Below are positions 16,994 to 25,709 of a stretch of DNA of 64,000 nt, one piece after another. This stretch comes from Clostridia bacterium (GTDB taxonomy: Bacteria > Bacillota > Clostridia > Christensenellales > CAG-138), in NCBI GenBank assembly GCA_017428025.1, contig JAFRRO010000091.1:1-64000 (forward strand), given 5' to 3'. The translations under genes were made by a program, and so were the position numbers. Position 1 is the first letter of the stretch; each line of letters begins with the position of its first letter. The notes beneath the pieces were generated by a model, which ran no database searches, was not told the origin of the DNA, and was given only the letters and a program-made list of their open reading frames with translations.

Positions 16994-18685
16994 TCAGTTG
17001 CCGAAGAACCACGAGAACCAGTCGTCGTTTGCCCACGGATCGTCGTCGGTCTCGTCGTCATAGAACCAGGTGCTCCAGTCGAAGCCGCTGTTCGTGTCGT
17101 TCCAGCCGTTCCATAGATCGGACCAGCCGCCGAAATCGAAGTAGTTGTCGGAGGACGTCTCCACCGCGGTGAACCGTTCGAGCCACGCCACGTACTCGAC
17201 GTCGAACCCGGCGTTGTGGAACACGCGCTTGAGATCGTTGTAGAACGACGCGTCGCCGTAGGGCAGCGTGACCGAAAGACCGGTCAGCGTCGGCTTGTCC
17301 GAGGTCGCGCCGAAATACACGATCGCCTGCTTGAGCGCGGCGACCAGCGCGGCGGACTCGCCGGAATCGATGTTCTGCGCCACGGACAGGATATCGGTGA
17401 CGTTATAATCCTCAAGCGACGCGCTGTTGCCGGAGAACCAGTCACCGATGTTGCCGAGGATCGGATGCGCGCGGCCGGTGGACAGTCTGAGTTGGCTGTA
17501 GTTTGCGTTCAGCAGCGCGTCCTCGTTCGCGTAGGCGAATTCCACCCACGCGGTATAGAGCAGCTTCATGTACGACTGATCCATCAGCGCGAGCGTGACG
17601 CCGTCGTCCTCGGCAAGATGCTGTTCGCAGTAGCGCACGGTGTCGTTGATCGCAATTTTGCAGAGCTCCGGCGTCGAAAGCGCGGGGTTGCGGTAGAGCG
17701 CGTCGATCCAGCCGGTGTAGGACCAGCCGCAGCCGGGCTCAAAGTCCTCGCTCAACAGCGTGTAGTCGCAGTATTCATAGAGCGCACAGCAGACCTCGAG
17801 CGACGACATCAGGCAGCTGTCCATGCCGATCAGGTCGAAGTACACGCCTCCTTCGCGCAGTGCAAACTGGATCTCGTCGATCGTCAGCGTCGAGGAATAG
17901 GGCTGATATTCGTCGAATCCGAACCCGTAGACCGGGCCGCCGCCGTGGTCCCAGAGGATCAGGATGTACCGGTCCGCCGGATAGTTCTCGGCGCCCCAGC
18001 GGATGAAGTCGGAGAGCGTTTCCGGCACGGTCGTATCGAGCTGCGCAAGCGAGTTGTCGACGAGCGAAAGCCCGTTGTTCCGCACAAGCCAGCGCTGCGC
18101 GTGGTGCGCCGAAATGCCGAAGCGCGGCGACCACTTCTTGGTGCCGACCGTTTCGAGCAGGATGTTGACGCGCTCGGTCTTGACGGGACGCACCATCTCC
18201 GCGATGTCCGCCGTCGCCTCCTGGTATTCGGATTCGAGATCGCTGCCGTTCATCAGGATCAGCACCGTCACGGTGTCCGTGCCGTCGCCCCGAAGCTTCA
18301 CGCGCGGCTGCCGCACGCCCGAAATGACCGCGGGCTTCTGACCGTCGAGCGAAACCGACGGATCCGGCGTTGTGACCGGCAGCGCTTCCGCGGTCGGTTC
18401 CTCCGTCGCGGGGGCGGGCGTCGCAGTCGGTTCCGGCGTCGACTTGATCGAGCCGGGACCGTCCCACATCGGTTCGACCGTGGGCAGAAAGCTGCTCAGC
18501 GATTCATTGAGCGACGACTGGCAGGCGTCGACCGCGTTGCTGCACGCCGCTGTGCAGGCGCTGCAGGCACAGCCGCAGCCGAGCGGCGCGATGCAGGCGG
18601 AGCCGATCGCGGCAAACACGCCGGCAAGCAGAACGACCGCCAGCGTCATGGCAAGCAAAACTGTTTTTCCGTGGGTACGCGTCAT
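16994..18685 (-). CDS. Clostripain-family (C11) cysteine peptidase, membrane-anchored
   Basis: A 563-residue exported peptidase. An N-terminal membrane segment (VLLAMTLAVVLLAGVFAAIG) is followed by a very Cys-rich stretch (seven Cys within about 27 residues) and a Pro/Thr linker. The C11 catalytic pair is His247 in LWDHGGGPVYGFG and Cys291 in GMDSCLMSS, each at the end of a hydrophobic strand as in clostripain and PmC11. C11 enzymes cleave after Arg or Lys and are calcium-dependent and self-activating. The C-terminus is Trp/Asp rich. Its start overlaps the stop of the upstream unknown gene (ATGA). Its role here, cell-surface processing or nutrition, is open. Confidence 0.87.
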   Translation of the reverse strand: MTRTHGKTVLLAMTLAVVLLAGVFAAIGSACIAPLGCGCACSACTAACSNAVDACQSSLNESLSSFLPTVEPMWDGPGSIKSTPEPTATPAPATEEPTAEALPVTTPDPSVSLDGQKPAVISGVRQPRVKLRGDGTDTVTVLILMNGSDLESEYQEATADIAEMVRPVKTERVNILLETVGTKKWSPRFGISAHHAQRWLVRNNGLSLVDNSLAQLDTTVPETLSDFIRWGAENYPADRYILILWDHGGGPVYGFGFDEYQPYSSTLTIDEIQFALREGGVYFDLIGMDSCLMSSLEVCCALYEYCDYTLLSEDFEPGCGWSYTGWIDALYRNPALSTPELCKIAINDTVRYCEQHLAEDDGVTLALMDQSYMKLLYTAWVEFAYANEDALLNANYSQLRLSTGRAHPILGNIGDWFSGNSASLEDYNVTDILSVAQNIDSGESAALVAALKQAIVYFGATSDKPTLTGLSVTLPYGDASFYNDLKRVFHNAGFDVEYVAWLERFTAVETSSDNYFDFGGWSDLWNGWNDTNSGFDWSTWFYDDETDDDPWANDDWFSWFFGN

Positions 18686-19212
18686 ACGGCGCTCCTTTCA
18701 GAATCGGAATGTGTGTTCGGAACGTAAAACGGGATCCGCAGATACCGACCGCGGCGAAGCGCCGCATACGGATCGCGCGCGGTGCGCCGATAGCCTTTGC
18801 GAATGCCGAAGAAGTACCGGAACAGCAGCCGCTGGCTCCAGCGGTAGACGTCGTTCCGGTCGATCTCGATCGAACGGCAGGTGCGCTCGATGCGGGCGGG
18901 CTTGAGGATCAGCGTCGTCACGTGCCGCATTTTGCGAAAGCCCTTCACGCAGAGATAGGCGTTGAGATGATAGCGGAACTCAAACGCCATGCACGGCACC
19001 GAGAAGAGAAACGGCTCGTGGAACGTCCGTTCGTACGCGCGCTCGAGCGTCTTTGCGCAGACGACGGACAGGGCTTTCGATCCGAGCGCGCGGGAAAGCG
19101 CGTTCCACCGCTCCGGCTCCGCCGTCAGATCGATGCGAAAGCCTTCCGGCAGGACCTCCGTGCAGCGCAGCAGGGTGTTTGCCGCGTCTTTTGTCCGGTC
19201 GATGCGTTCCAT
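18682..19212 (-). CDS. Unknown protein, 176 residues
   Basis: A predicted soluble protein rich in Arg, with hydrophobic segments FLFSVPCMAFEFRYHLNAYL and RLLFRYFFGI. There is no signal peptide. I do not recognise a family. The ATG at 19212 lies one base after the FAD protein stop (minus strand), and its stop overlaps the C11 start by ATGA, so it is tightly coupled to both. The frame is open a little upstream, but 19212 fits the junction best. Position between an oxidoreductase and a C11 peptidase gives no clear job. Confidence 0.65.
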   Translation of the reverse strand: MERIDRTKDAANTLLRCTEVLPEGFRIDLTAEPERWNALSRALGSKALSVVCAKTLERAYERTFHEPFLFSVPCMAFEFRYHLNAYLCVKGFRKMRHVTTLILKPARIERTCRSIEIDRNDVYRWSQRLLFRYFFGIRKGYRRTARDPYAALRRGRYLRIPFYVPNTHSDSERSAV

Positions 19213-19213
19213 A

Positions 19214-20590
19214 TCAATTCGCCTGCGCGATCTCGCGGGCGACAAAGACGCCGCTCGCCGAAGCGTGCGAGAGCGAATGCGTGATGCCGCTGCCGTCGCC
19301 GATCACATACAGCCCTTCGTGGGTTTCGCTCATCAGGTGATCGTTGATCGCGACCTCCATATTGTAGAACTTGACTTCGACGCCGTACAGCAGCGTATCG
19401 TCGTTCGCCGTGCCCGGCGCGATCTTGTCGAGCGCGTAGATCATTTCGATGATGCCGTCGAGGATCCGCTTCGGCAGAACGAGCGACAGATCGCCGGGCG
19501 TCGCCGCAAGCGTCGGACGCACCAGCCCCTCCTCGATGCGTTTCGGCGTGCTGCGCCGTCCGCGCACGAGGTCGCCGAACCGCTGCACGATCACGCCGCC
19601 GCCGAGCATGTTCGAAAGCCGCGCGATGCTCTCGCCGTAGAGATTCGAATCGTTGAACGGCTCCGTAAAGTGCTTCGAAACGAGCAGCGCGAAGTTCGTG
19701 TTGTCGGTGTGCAGGTCCTCGCTCTCGTAGCTGTGCCCGTTGACCGTCACGATGCCGTTCGTGTTTTCGTTGACGACGATGCCGTTCGGGTTCATGCAGA
19801 ACGTGCGCACCGGATCCTCATAGCCCTCGGTGCGGTAGACGATCTTGCTTTCATAGAGCTCGTCGGTCAGGTGCGAGAACACGACGGCGGGCAGCTCCAC
19901 GCGCACGCCGAGATCGACGCGGTTAGAGTGCGTCGGGATGCCGAGACGCTTCGAAAGCCCCTCCATCCATGCGCTGCCGCTTCTGCCGACCGAGATGATC
20001 AGCTTGTCGCAGGAGAACGTTTCGTCCTTGGTGTGCACCAGATAGCCGTCCCGAACCTCCACGTCCTCCACCGGCGTGTCGAACAGGAAATCGACGGAAT
20101 CCTTGAGATGCGCAAACAGGTTTTTCAGCACGACATAGTTGAGATCGGTGCCGAGATGGCGCACCGAAGCATCGAGCAGCGTCAGCTTGTTCTGGATGCA
20201 GAGCTTTTTGAACCGCGTGCCCGCCGTGGAGAAGATGCGCGCGCCTTCGCCGCCGTACGCCATATTGACGGAATCGACGTATTTCATCAGCTCCAGCGCC
20301 TTGTCCCTGCCGATCTTCTCGTAGAGTGTGCCGCCGAAATCGTTGGTGATGTTGTACTTGCCGTCGGAGAACGCGCCCGCGCCGCCGAAGCCCGACATGA
20401 TCGAGCAGGTCTTGCATTTGACGCAGGTTTTGATTTTGTCGCCGTCGATCGGGCAGCGCCGCTGTTCGAGCGCGTGTCCCTGTTCGATCACCGCAACCTT
20501 CAGCTGCGGCGCAAGCTTTTGCAGTTCATATGCGGAATAGATGCCGCCGGGACCGGCGCCGACGATGATGACGTCATAGTGCTGATGCAT
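19214..20590 (-). CDS. FAD-dependent oxidoreductase (COG2509-like)
   Basis: A 458-residue flavoprotein. The N-terminal dinucleotide-binding fold is YDVIIVGAGPGGIYSAYEL, and the C-terminal FAD contact is GLYVIGDGSGITHSLSHA. A CPIDGDKIKTCVKCKTC cluster near residue 45 could bind a metal or FeS centre. FGGAGAFSDGKYN is typical of the uncharacterised COG2509 FAD-dependent dehydrogenases of Firmicutes. The substrate is not known. GAGGAAGGAAC precedes the ATG. It follows rlmH by 21 bases on the same strand and is part of the seven-gene run. Confidence 0.85.
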   Translation of the reverse strand: MHQHYDVIIVGAGPGGIYSAYELQKLAPQLKVAVIEQGHALEQRRCPIDGDKIKTCVKCKTCSIMSGFGGAGAFSDGKYNITNDFGGTLYEKIGRDKALELMKYVDSVNMAYGGEGARIFSTAGTRFKKLCIQNKLTLLDASVRHLGTDLNYVVLKNLFAHLKDSVDFLFDTPVEDVEVRDGYLVHTKDETFSCDKLIISVGRSGSAWMEGLSKRLGIPTHSNRVDLGVRVELPAVVFSHLTDELYESKIVYRTEGYEDPVRTFCMNPNGIVVNENTNGIVTVNGHSYESEDLHTDNTNFALLVSKHFTEPFNDSNLYGESIARLSNMLGGGVIVQRFGDLVRGRRSTPKRIEEGLVRPTLAATPGDLSLVLPKRILDGIIEMIYALDKIAPGTANDDTLLYGVEVKFYNMEVAINDHLMSETHEGLYVIGDGSGITHSLSHASASGVFVAREIAQAN

Positions 20591-20611
20591 GTTCCTTCCT
20601 CATTTCTTCTT

Positions 20612-21088
20612 TTACTTGTGGTACGCTTCGTTGCGCCGGATCTTGAACCCGCGATAGAGCTGCTCAAGAAACAGCAGCCGCGCGATGCGGTGCGGGAACG
20701 TCATTTTGGAAAACGATAGCCGCATATCCGCGCGCGCATAAACCTCGTTTGAAAGTCCCAGCGAGCCGCCGATCACAAACGTCAGCGGACGCGCTTCGAT
20801 CTCCTTTTCCTCCAGGAACGCGGCGAACGCTTCGGAGGTCATCTGCCTGCCGTCGATCGCAAGCGCAACGACAAAATCCTTCTCGCCGATCGCCCGCATC
20901 AGCCGCTTGCCCTCTTTGTCGAGCACCAGCAGCTCGTCCTTCGGATGCAGGGATTCCGGCGCTTTCTCGTCCGGCACCTCGACGATCTCAAAATTGCAGA
21001 AGCGGCCGAGCCGCTTTTGAAACTCCGCGCAGGCGTCCTCAAAATAGCGCTCCTTGAGTTTTCCGACGCACAGGATCCGCACGGTCAT
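20612..21088 (-). CDS. rlmH: 23S rRNA (pseudouridine-1915-N3)-methyltransferase
   Basis: A 158-residue SPOUT methyltransferase that methylates pseudouridine 1915 in helix 69 of 23S rRNA, using SAM. The knot motifs are clear: FVIGGSLGLSNEVYARAD followed by the near-invariant LSFSKMTFPHRIARLLFLEQ and YRGFKIRRNEAYHK end. MTVRILCVGKLKERYF is the standard start, so I prefer the ATG at 21088 over the GTG at 21091. The start overlaps the stop of the hydrolase gene by one base (TGATG). The yycJ-rlmH neighbourhood is common in Firmicutes. Confidence 0.95.
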   Translation of the reverse strand: MTVRILCVGKLKERYFEDACAEFQKRLGRFCNFEIVEVPDEKAPESLHPKDELLVLDKEGKRLMRAIGEKDFVVALAIDGRQMTSEAFAAFLEEKEIEARPLTFVIGGSLGLSNEVYARADMRLSFSKMTFPHRIARLLFLEQLYRGFKIRRNEAYHK

Positions 21089-21870
21089 CACAGCTCAAAC
21101 ACCCCCGTCGGTTCCTCGCGCGCGGCGACGGCGATCTGCACCCTGTCCGCGATGCCCGCGTCCTCGAGCGCGGCGCGCACCGTGATCATCGCAAGCTCCG
21201 GATAGTTGTTCTCCTTGCTCAGATGCCCGAGGATCACGTTTCGGACGCCGCTTTCGCAGAGCTTGACGATCGCTTTGCCGCAGTCCTCGTTGTTCATGTG
21301 TCCGCTGCCGGACAGGATGCGCTTTTTGAGCAGATACGGATAGCTTCCCGCCATCAGCATATCGACGTCGTGGTTCGCCTCAAAGAGCAGCAGCTCGCAG
21401 CCGGAGAGGATCGAGAGAATGCGCGCGTCGGCGTGTCCGAGGTCCGTGCAGACGCCGACCTTGTGTCCGCCGAAGGCGATCGTGTAGCCGACGCAGTGGA
21501 TCGCGTCGTGCGGGACCGAGAACGGCAGCACGCGCACGCCGCCGAGATAGAAATCGCGGTCGGATTCGAACACGCAGATGTTCTTCGGCGCGACGTCGCG
21601 GAGCGGTTCGCGCAGCATCGACCAGGTTTCGGCGTTCGCATAGACCGGCAGATCGTATTTTTTGGACAGTATATTGACGCCGCGCACATGATCGACATGC
21701 TCGTGCGTGATCAGGATCGCCGAAAGATTCGCAGGCGTCACGCCGATCTTCGCCAAAAGCTCCGTGATGCGTTTGCACGAAAGCCCCGCGTCGATCAGCA
21801 ATCGCGCGTTGCCCGCTTCGATATAGGTTGCGTTCCCGGAGGAACCGCTGCACAAAGGACAGAATCGCAT
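21088..21870 (-). CDS. MBL-fold metallo-hydrolase, WalJ/YycJ type
   Basis: A 260-residue cytoplasmic metallo-beta-lactamase-fold enzyme. The metal motif HxHxDH is present as THEHVDHVRGV near residue 60, and the protein starts CPLCSGSSGNATYIE, typical of YycJ/WalJ, a presumed 5'-3' DNA exonuclease or nuclease-like hydrolase tied to cell wall control and DNA repair. GHLSKENNYPELA near the C-terminus is also typical. Start 21870 has GGGAGG 6 bases upstream and a TATAAT 19-24 bases upstream. It is the first gene of the minus-strand run reaching to 15304 and is divergent from ispE. Confidence 0.88.
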   Translation of the reverse strand: MRFCPLCSGSSGNATYIEAGNARLLIDAGLSCKRITELLAKIGVTPANLSAILITHEHVDHVRGVNILSKKYDLPVYANAETWSMLREPLRDVAPKNICVFESDRDFYLGGVRVLPFSVPHDAIHCVGYTIAFGGHKVGVCTDLGHADARILSILSGCELLLFEANHDVDMLMAGSYPYLLKKRILSGSGHMNNEDCGKAIVKLCESGVRNVILGHLSKENNYPELAMITVRAALEDAGIADRVQIAVAAREEPTGVFEL

Positions 21871-21888
21871 ATAGCCTCCCAAAACATA

Positions 21889-21894
21889 ATTATA
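21889..21894 (-). promoter_or_regulatory. -10 element of the yycJ-rlmH run
   Basis: A perfect TATAAT on the minus strand with a leader of about 13 bases to the SD-bearing start. No good -35 box is seen at 16-18 bases, so an extended -10 or activator may be involved. Confidence 0.5.
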
Positions 21895-21926
21895 CCATAC
21901 GATTCCGCGGAGGAAAAGCATTTTTG

Positions 21927-21955
21927 TTGCATCTGCGCAAAAGAAGTGTTATACT
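21927..21955 (+). promoter_or_regulatory. Promoter of ispE, apparently leaderless
   Basis: TTGCAT (21927-21932), a 17-base spacer and TATACT (21950-21955). The ispE ATG begins only 7 bases after the -10 box, so the transcript should start at or next to the A of the start codon. Confidence 0.55.
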
Positions 21956-21961
21956 TTTTGC

Positions 21962-22783
21962 ATGATCATTGAAGAACTGGCGCTTGCCAAACTGAATCTG
22001 ACGCTCGGCGTGCTGTATAAGCGCGAGGACGGCTATCACGCGCTCGACACCGTGATGCAGACGGTGTCCCTGTTCGACCGCGTCCTGATCGAGAAATCGC
22101 GCACCGTCGAGGTGCACGTCACCGGCATGACGCTGCCCGTCGAAAACACGATGGTCAAGGCGGCGACGCTCTACCGCGAAGCGACCGGCTGCGGCGCAAA
22201 GATCCGGTGCGAAAAGCGGATTCCCGCGGAAGCCGGCATGGGCGGCGGCAGCGCGGATGCGGCTGCGGTTTTGCGCGGCCTGCAGCGGCTGCACCGGATG
22301 GCGGACGACCGCACCTTGAGGCAGATCGCGCTGTCGGTCGGCGCGGACGTTCCGTTCTGCCTTGTCGGCGGCACCTGCCGCTGCGAGGGCGTGGGCGAAA
22401 TTCTGACGCCGTTCCGTCTGGGCAGGCGGCTCTGGTTTGTGATCGCAAAGCCCGAAAAGGGCGTTTCCACGCGCGAGCTCTTTCAGAGGCTTCCGCTCCC
22501 GCGGCCGCGAGTGCAGACGCTTTCGTGCATGGCGGCGCTCGGAAAGGGCGATCTAAATGCGCTTGCGCCGCTGCTGAAAAACGTTCTGGAGCCCGCCGCG
22601 ATCGAGCTGGTGCCCGAGATCGGCGCGCTGAAGCAAAAGCTTCTGGACGCGGGCGCGATCGCCGCGCAGATGACCGGCAGCGGTTCGGCGGTGTTCGGTC
22701 TGTTCGAGACCGAGGAAGCCGCAAAAGCCGCGCTGCCCGCCGTGTCGGACGCCGCGTTTTCGACCGTCTGTTATTCGCTGTAG
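21962..22783 (+). CDS. ispE: 4-diphosphocytidyl-2-C-methyl-D-erythritol kinase
   Basis: A 273-residue GHMP kinase that phosphorylates CDP-methylerythritol in the MEP isoprenoid pathway. The start (ALAKLNLTLGVLYKREDGYH) is the usual IspE N-terminus, and the ATP-binding loop is PAEAGMGGGSADAAAVL near residue 90. The C-terminal MTGSGSAVFGLF glycine-rich motif is also present. Upstream of the ATG there is no SD, and a -10 box ends 6 bases before it. The next two pathway enzymes are fused at 28931-30037, so three MEP steps are encoded within 8 kb. Confidence 0.94.
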   Translation: MIIEELALAKLNLTLGVLYKREDGYHALDTVMQTVSLFDRVLIEKSRTVEVHVTGMTLPVENTMVKAATLYREATGCGAKIRCEKRIPAEAGMGGGSADAAAVLRGLQRLHRMADDRTLRQIALSVGADVPFCLVGGTCRCEGVGEILTPFRLGRRLWFVIAKPEKGVSTRELFQRLPLPRPRVQTLSCMAALGKGDLNALAPLLKNVLEPAAIELVPEIGALKQKLLDAGAIAAQMTGSGSAVFGLFETEEAAKAALPAVSDAAFSTVCYSL

Positions 22784-22792
22784 GAGGAATCT

Positions 22793-23266
22793 ATGAATGA
22801 CCGTGCCATCCGCCGTCTTGCGGCGGCAGGCGTGCTGTGCGCCGTCACGTTTGTGTTGACCGCATTTATGCGGATCCCGCTGCCCGCGGGGTATCTGAAT
22901 CTCGGCGATTTCGGGGTGTTCTTTGCCGCGCTGACGCTGCCGACGGGCTATGCTGTCTGCGTCGCGGGGGTCGGCTCGATGCTCGCGGACCTCTATTCGT
23001 TTCCGGTCTACGCGCCTGCGACGCTGCTGATCAAGGGGCTTGCGGCGCTGCTCTGCTCGCTGCTCTGGCGGCGTCTGCCGCAAAAACTCCGGTATCTCGC
23101 GCTGCTTTCCGCGCTGCTGATCCCGGTCGGCTACGGGATTTTCGAGTGGTTCTTTTTCCGCGCGTATGCGGCGGCGGATTTTCTGCCGAATCTGCTGCAG
23201 GCGACCGTCGGCGCCGGGCTTGCGATCGCGGTCCGAAAACTGACCAAGGATCGCTTTACCGTTTGA
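22793..23266 (+). CDS. ECF transporter S component (substrate-binding membrane protein)
   Basis: A 157-residue integral membrane protein with about five hydrophobic segments and the GYLNLGDFGVFFAAL motif. That motif is typical of S components of energy-coupling factor vitamin transporters. These bind a vitamin or precursor and use a shared EcfAAT energising module, not seen in this window. The substrate cannot be told. AGGAGG precedes the ATG, 9 bases after the ispE stop, so it is co-transcribed with ispE. Confidence 0.78.
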   Translation: MNDRAIRRLAAAGVLCAVTFVLTAFMRIPLPAGYLNLGDFGVFFAALTLPTGYAVCVAGVGSMLADLYSFPVYAPATLLIKGLAALLCSLLWRRLPQKLRYLALLSALLIPVGYGIFEWFFFRAYAAADFLPNLLQATVGAGLAIAVRKLTKDRFTV

Positions 23267-23353
23267 GCGAACGACAACACACGGCGGATTCTACCGAGAG
23301 TAGAGCGCGATTCTCCTTTCGGTGGATATTTATGCACAAACGGTAGAGTGCAT

Positions 23354-23382
23354 TTGACAGAAAACCGTGTTACGATTAACCT
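23354..23382 (+). promoter_or_regulatory. Promoter of degV gene
   Basis: A perfect TTGACA (23354-23359), a 17-base spacer and a weak TAACCT (23377-23382), about 25 bases before the SD and start. Confidence 0.5.
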
Positions 23383-23411
23383 GATGAAGTATAGGAAAAG
23401 GAGATTGTTCC

Positions 23412-24257
23412 ATGCGCATTCGTATTTCCGCTGACAGCACCTGCGACCTGAGTCCGGAACTGATCGAGCAGTACGACGTGGCGATCACGCCGCTGTACGT
23501 CCGTCTCGGCGAGAAGGACCTCAAAGATTCGATCGAGGTCACGCCGCCCGATATCTACAAATACGTCGAAGAAACCAAGCAGATTCCGAAGACCGCGGCG
23601 GTCAACGTGGGCGACTACGCGGAGTTCTTCACCAAGGTCCGGGAAGAGGGCTACGACGGCGTCGTGCACTTCACGATCTCGGCGGACATGTCCTCCTGCT
23701 ATCAGAACGCCTGCCTTGCGGCGGAGGGCTTCGAAAACGTCTACATCATCGATTCGAGAAATCTTTCGACCGGCATCGGACACCTCGTGCTCGACGCGTG
23801 CATCATGCGCGACGAGGGCAAAACGGCGAAGGAGATCTTCGACATTCTGGAGGAGCGCAAGCAGAAGCTCGACGTCAGCTTCGTGCTCGACACGCTGCGC
23901 TATCTCGCGCTCGGCGGCCGCTGCAACGCGCTGCTTGCGTTCGGCGCAAACCTTCTGAACATCAAGCCGTCGATCCAGGTCAAGGACGGCAGGATGGGCG
24001 TCGACAGGAAATACCGCTGCTCGTTCGAGCGCGCGGTCGTGCGCTACGTCAACGACAAGCTGGCGGACAAGGATTCCCTCGACCTGCGCCGCATCTTCAT
24101 CACGGACTCCGGCTGCACGGACGAGGTGCGCGCCGCCGCCGAGGAAGCGGTCAGAAAGAACGCGCCGTTCGCCGAGATCATCCACACACGCGCGGGCTGC
24201 ACGGTCAGCTCCCACTGCGGACCGAACTGCATCGGCATCCTGTTCTACCGCAAATAA
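23412..24257 (+). CDS. DegV family fatty-acid-binding protein
   Basis: A 281-residue cytoplasmic protein of the DegV/FakB fold, which holds a fatty acid for phosphorylation by FakA. The N-terminus IRISADSTCDLSPELIEQYD, the TSAAVN-like KTAAVNVGDYAEFF, the SADMSSCYQNA loop and the C-terminal HCGPNCIGILFYRK are all family marks. Start has GGAG 10 bases upstream. It has its own promoter and is closed by a strong terminator. A stand-alone FakA-like fragment is encoded at 34215-34466, but the main kinase is not in this window. Confidence 0.92.
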   Translation: MRIRISADSTCDLSPELIEQYDVAITPLYVRLGEKDLKDSIEVTPPDIYKYVEETKQIPKTAAVNVGDYAEFFTKVREEGYDGVVHFTISADMSSCYQNACLAAEGFENVYIIDSRNLSTGIGHLVLDACIMRDEGKTAKEIFDILEERKQKLDVSFVLDTLRYLALGGRCNALLAFGANLLNIKPSIQVKDGRMGVDRKYRCSFERAVVRYVNDKLADKDSLDLRRIFITDSGCTDEVRAAAEEAVRKNAPFAEIIHTRAGCTVSSHCGPNCIGILFYRK

Positions 24258-24263
24258 ATGCAG

Positions 24264-24292
24264 AAAGCGCTTCCCGCGGGAAGCGCTTTTTG
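24264..24292. terminator. Bidirectional terminator between degV and the DUF368 gene
   Basis: A 12-bp perfect stem (AAAGCGCTTCCC with GGGAAGCGCTTT, two-base loop) with A on one side and T on the other, between two convergent genes. Confidence 0.9.
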
Positions 24293-24300
24293 CGTTGGCT

Positions 24301-25512
24301 TCATTCGTCCTTGGACATCAGATACGCCACGGAGAACCCGAGCGCGAGGCACAGAACGGCGACGGGGATGAACCACCAGTTCGTCAGACTGCCCATAAAG
24401 CCCGCAAGCTCCGAGCCGAAGCACTTCGCCTTCAGGAAGATCGCGTAGGGCGAGGCGAGCATCAGCGCAAGGATACCGTAATAGGTGGGCGTCGGATGCC
24501 TGTCGAGGAGCCAGCGGATCGCCTTGGACACGATCAGCAGTCCCAGAATGACGCCGATGCCGAACGGCACGAGCACCAGAAGATGCGGACCCATGCCGGA
24601 GAAGTTCAGCGTCAGCGCGCAGACAATAAAGCTCTTGAGGTGCATCATGACGCTGTTGTAGTAGCCGAGGACCAGCAGCACCATCGAGCCGGAGATGCCC
24701 GGCACGATCATCGTGCCCGCGGCGATAAAGCCGAGCAGCAGCGCAAGAAGCGCGCTCCAGACGCCGTTGTTCAGCGCGTCGACGGCGCGGTAGACGGACG
24801 TATGCAGCGTTTCGCCGCTGTTCCTTGCGGTCAGCGTCAGAAGACCGTCCTGCTCGATCGTAAGATCAAAGACGTCCTCCGTGCCGAGCGTATAGTACGA
24901 ATTCTTGTCGAGACTGCTCCGCAGCTTATAGCCGTCCTCGGGTTTGCCGAAGGTTCCGCCCGCGCTTTTGATTTCCCAGATGGCAAGGGACGGGTCGCCG
25001 TTTTGCACGACGAGCTCGAACTGCTGTTCGTCTTTCAGAATGATGCGTTCGCCGACGGACAGCGTGTCGGTCTCATTCAGGATGCGGAACCGCTCGCTCG
25101 TGTTGTCGTTGAGATACGGCAGCAGCACCATCAGCGCGATCATGACGAGTGCGACGAGGATGTAGCCGGGCTTGACCTTGCTTCCCCTGATCTTTTTGAA
25201 CAGCATCGGCAGCGAGCCGAGGATCAGACCGGAGAACAGCAGGATCGTGAAGAACTCGAAGTTCGCAAGCAGCCACGTGATTACAAACGACAGCGCCGCC
25301 ACGCCGAGCACGATGCCGACGGTGTACGGGATCAGCTTGACGATCGCCGCGCGTCTGCGCGTCTTATCCTTTGAAGTGATCGAAACCGCGTCCTCATAGA
25401 CGCCGATCGTCAGCAGCATCGAGCCGCCGGAAACGCCGGGGATGACGATGGCAAGCCCGACGAGCGTGCCTTTGAGCACGGCAAGGAACAGATTCCAGAT
25501 TTTCTTTGACAT
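24301..25512 (-). CDS. DUF368 membrane protein (polyprenyl-phosphate transporter type) with an inserted domain
   Basis: A 403-residue membrane protein. The two DUF368 half-repeats are marked by GLAIVIPGVSGGSMLLTIG near residue 20 and AAGTMIVPGISGSMVLLVLG near 265. DUF368 proteins (PopT) are reported to flip undecaprenyl phosphate back across the membrane. Members are usually about 270-310 residues. Here roughly 110 extra, polar, beta-rich residues (about 135-245) are inserted between the halves, likely outside the cell. I chose the ATG at 25512, 7 bases after AGGAG; the ATG at 25518 is too close to that SD. The lipid phosphatase gene uppP lies 2.3 kb away. Confidence 0.82.
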   Translation of the reverse strand: MSKKIWNLFLAVLKGTLVGLAIVIPGVSGGSMLLTIGVYEDAVSITSKDKTRRRAAIVKLIPYTVGIVLGVAALSFVITWLLANFEFFTILLFSGLILGSLPMLFKKIRGSKVKPGYILVALVMIALMVLLPYLNDNTSERFRILNETDTLSVGERIILKDEQQFELVVQNGDPSLAIWEIKSAGGTFGKPEDGYKLRSSLDKNSYYTLGTEDVFDLTIEQDGLLTLTARNSGETLHTSVYRAVDALNNGVWSALLALLLGFIAAGTMIVPGISGSMVLLVLGYYNSVMMHLKSFIVCALTLNFSGMGPHLLVLVPFGIGVILGLLIVSKAIRWLLDRHPTPTYYGILALMLASPYAIFLKAKCFGSELAGFMGSLTNWWFIPVAVLCLALGFSVAYLMSKDE

Positions 25513-25709
25513 ATTCATGCTCCTATTGTAAGACCGCGCGCGTGTTTCGTCAACTGCGGCGGCGGAAATCTTACAGCTTATTCACAATCGGGATTTCAAA
25601 TTTTGTTCAAATTCGTTTCTGAAAATGCCTTATTTTTGCCATCTTGATTTCATAATCGGGCGGTACAATACAAACAATCAAAGAGATGACAGCCAAAGGA
25701 GGCAGTTTT

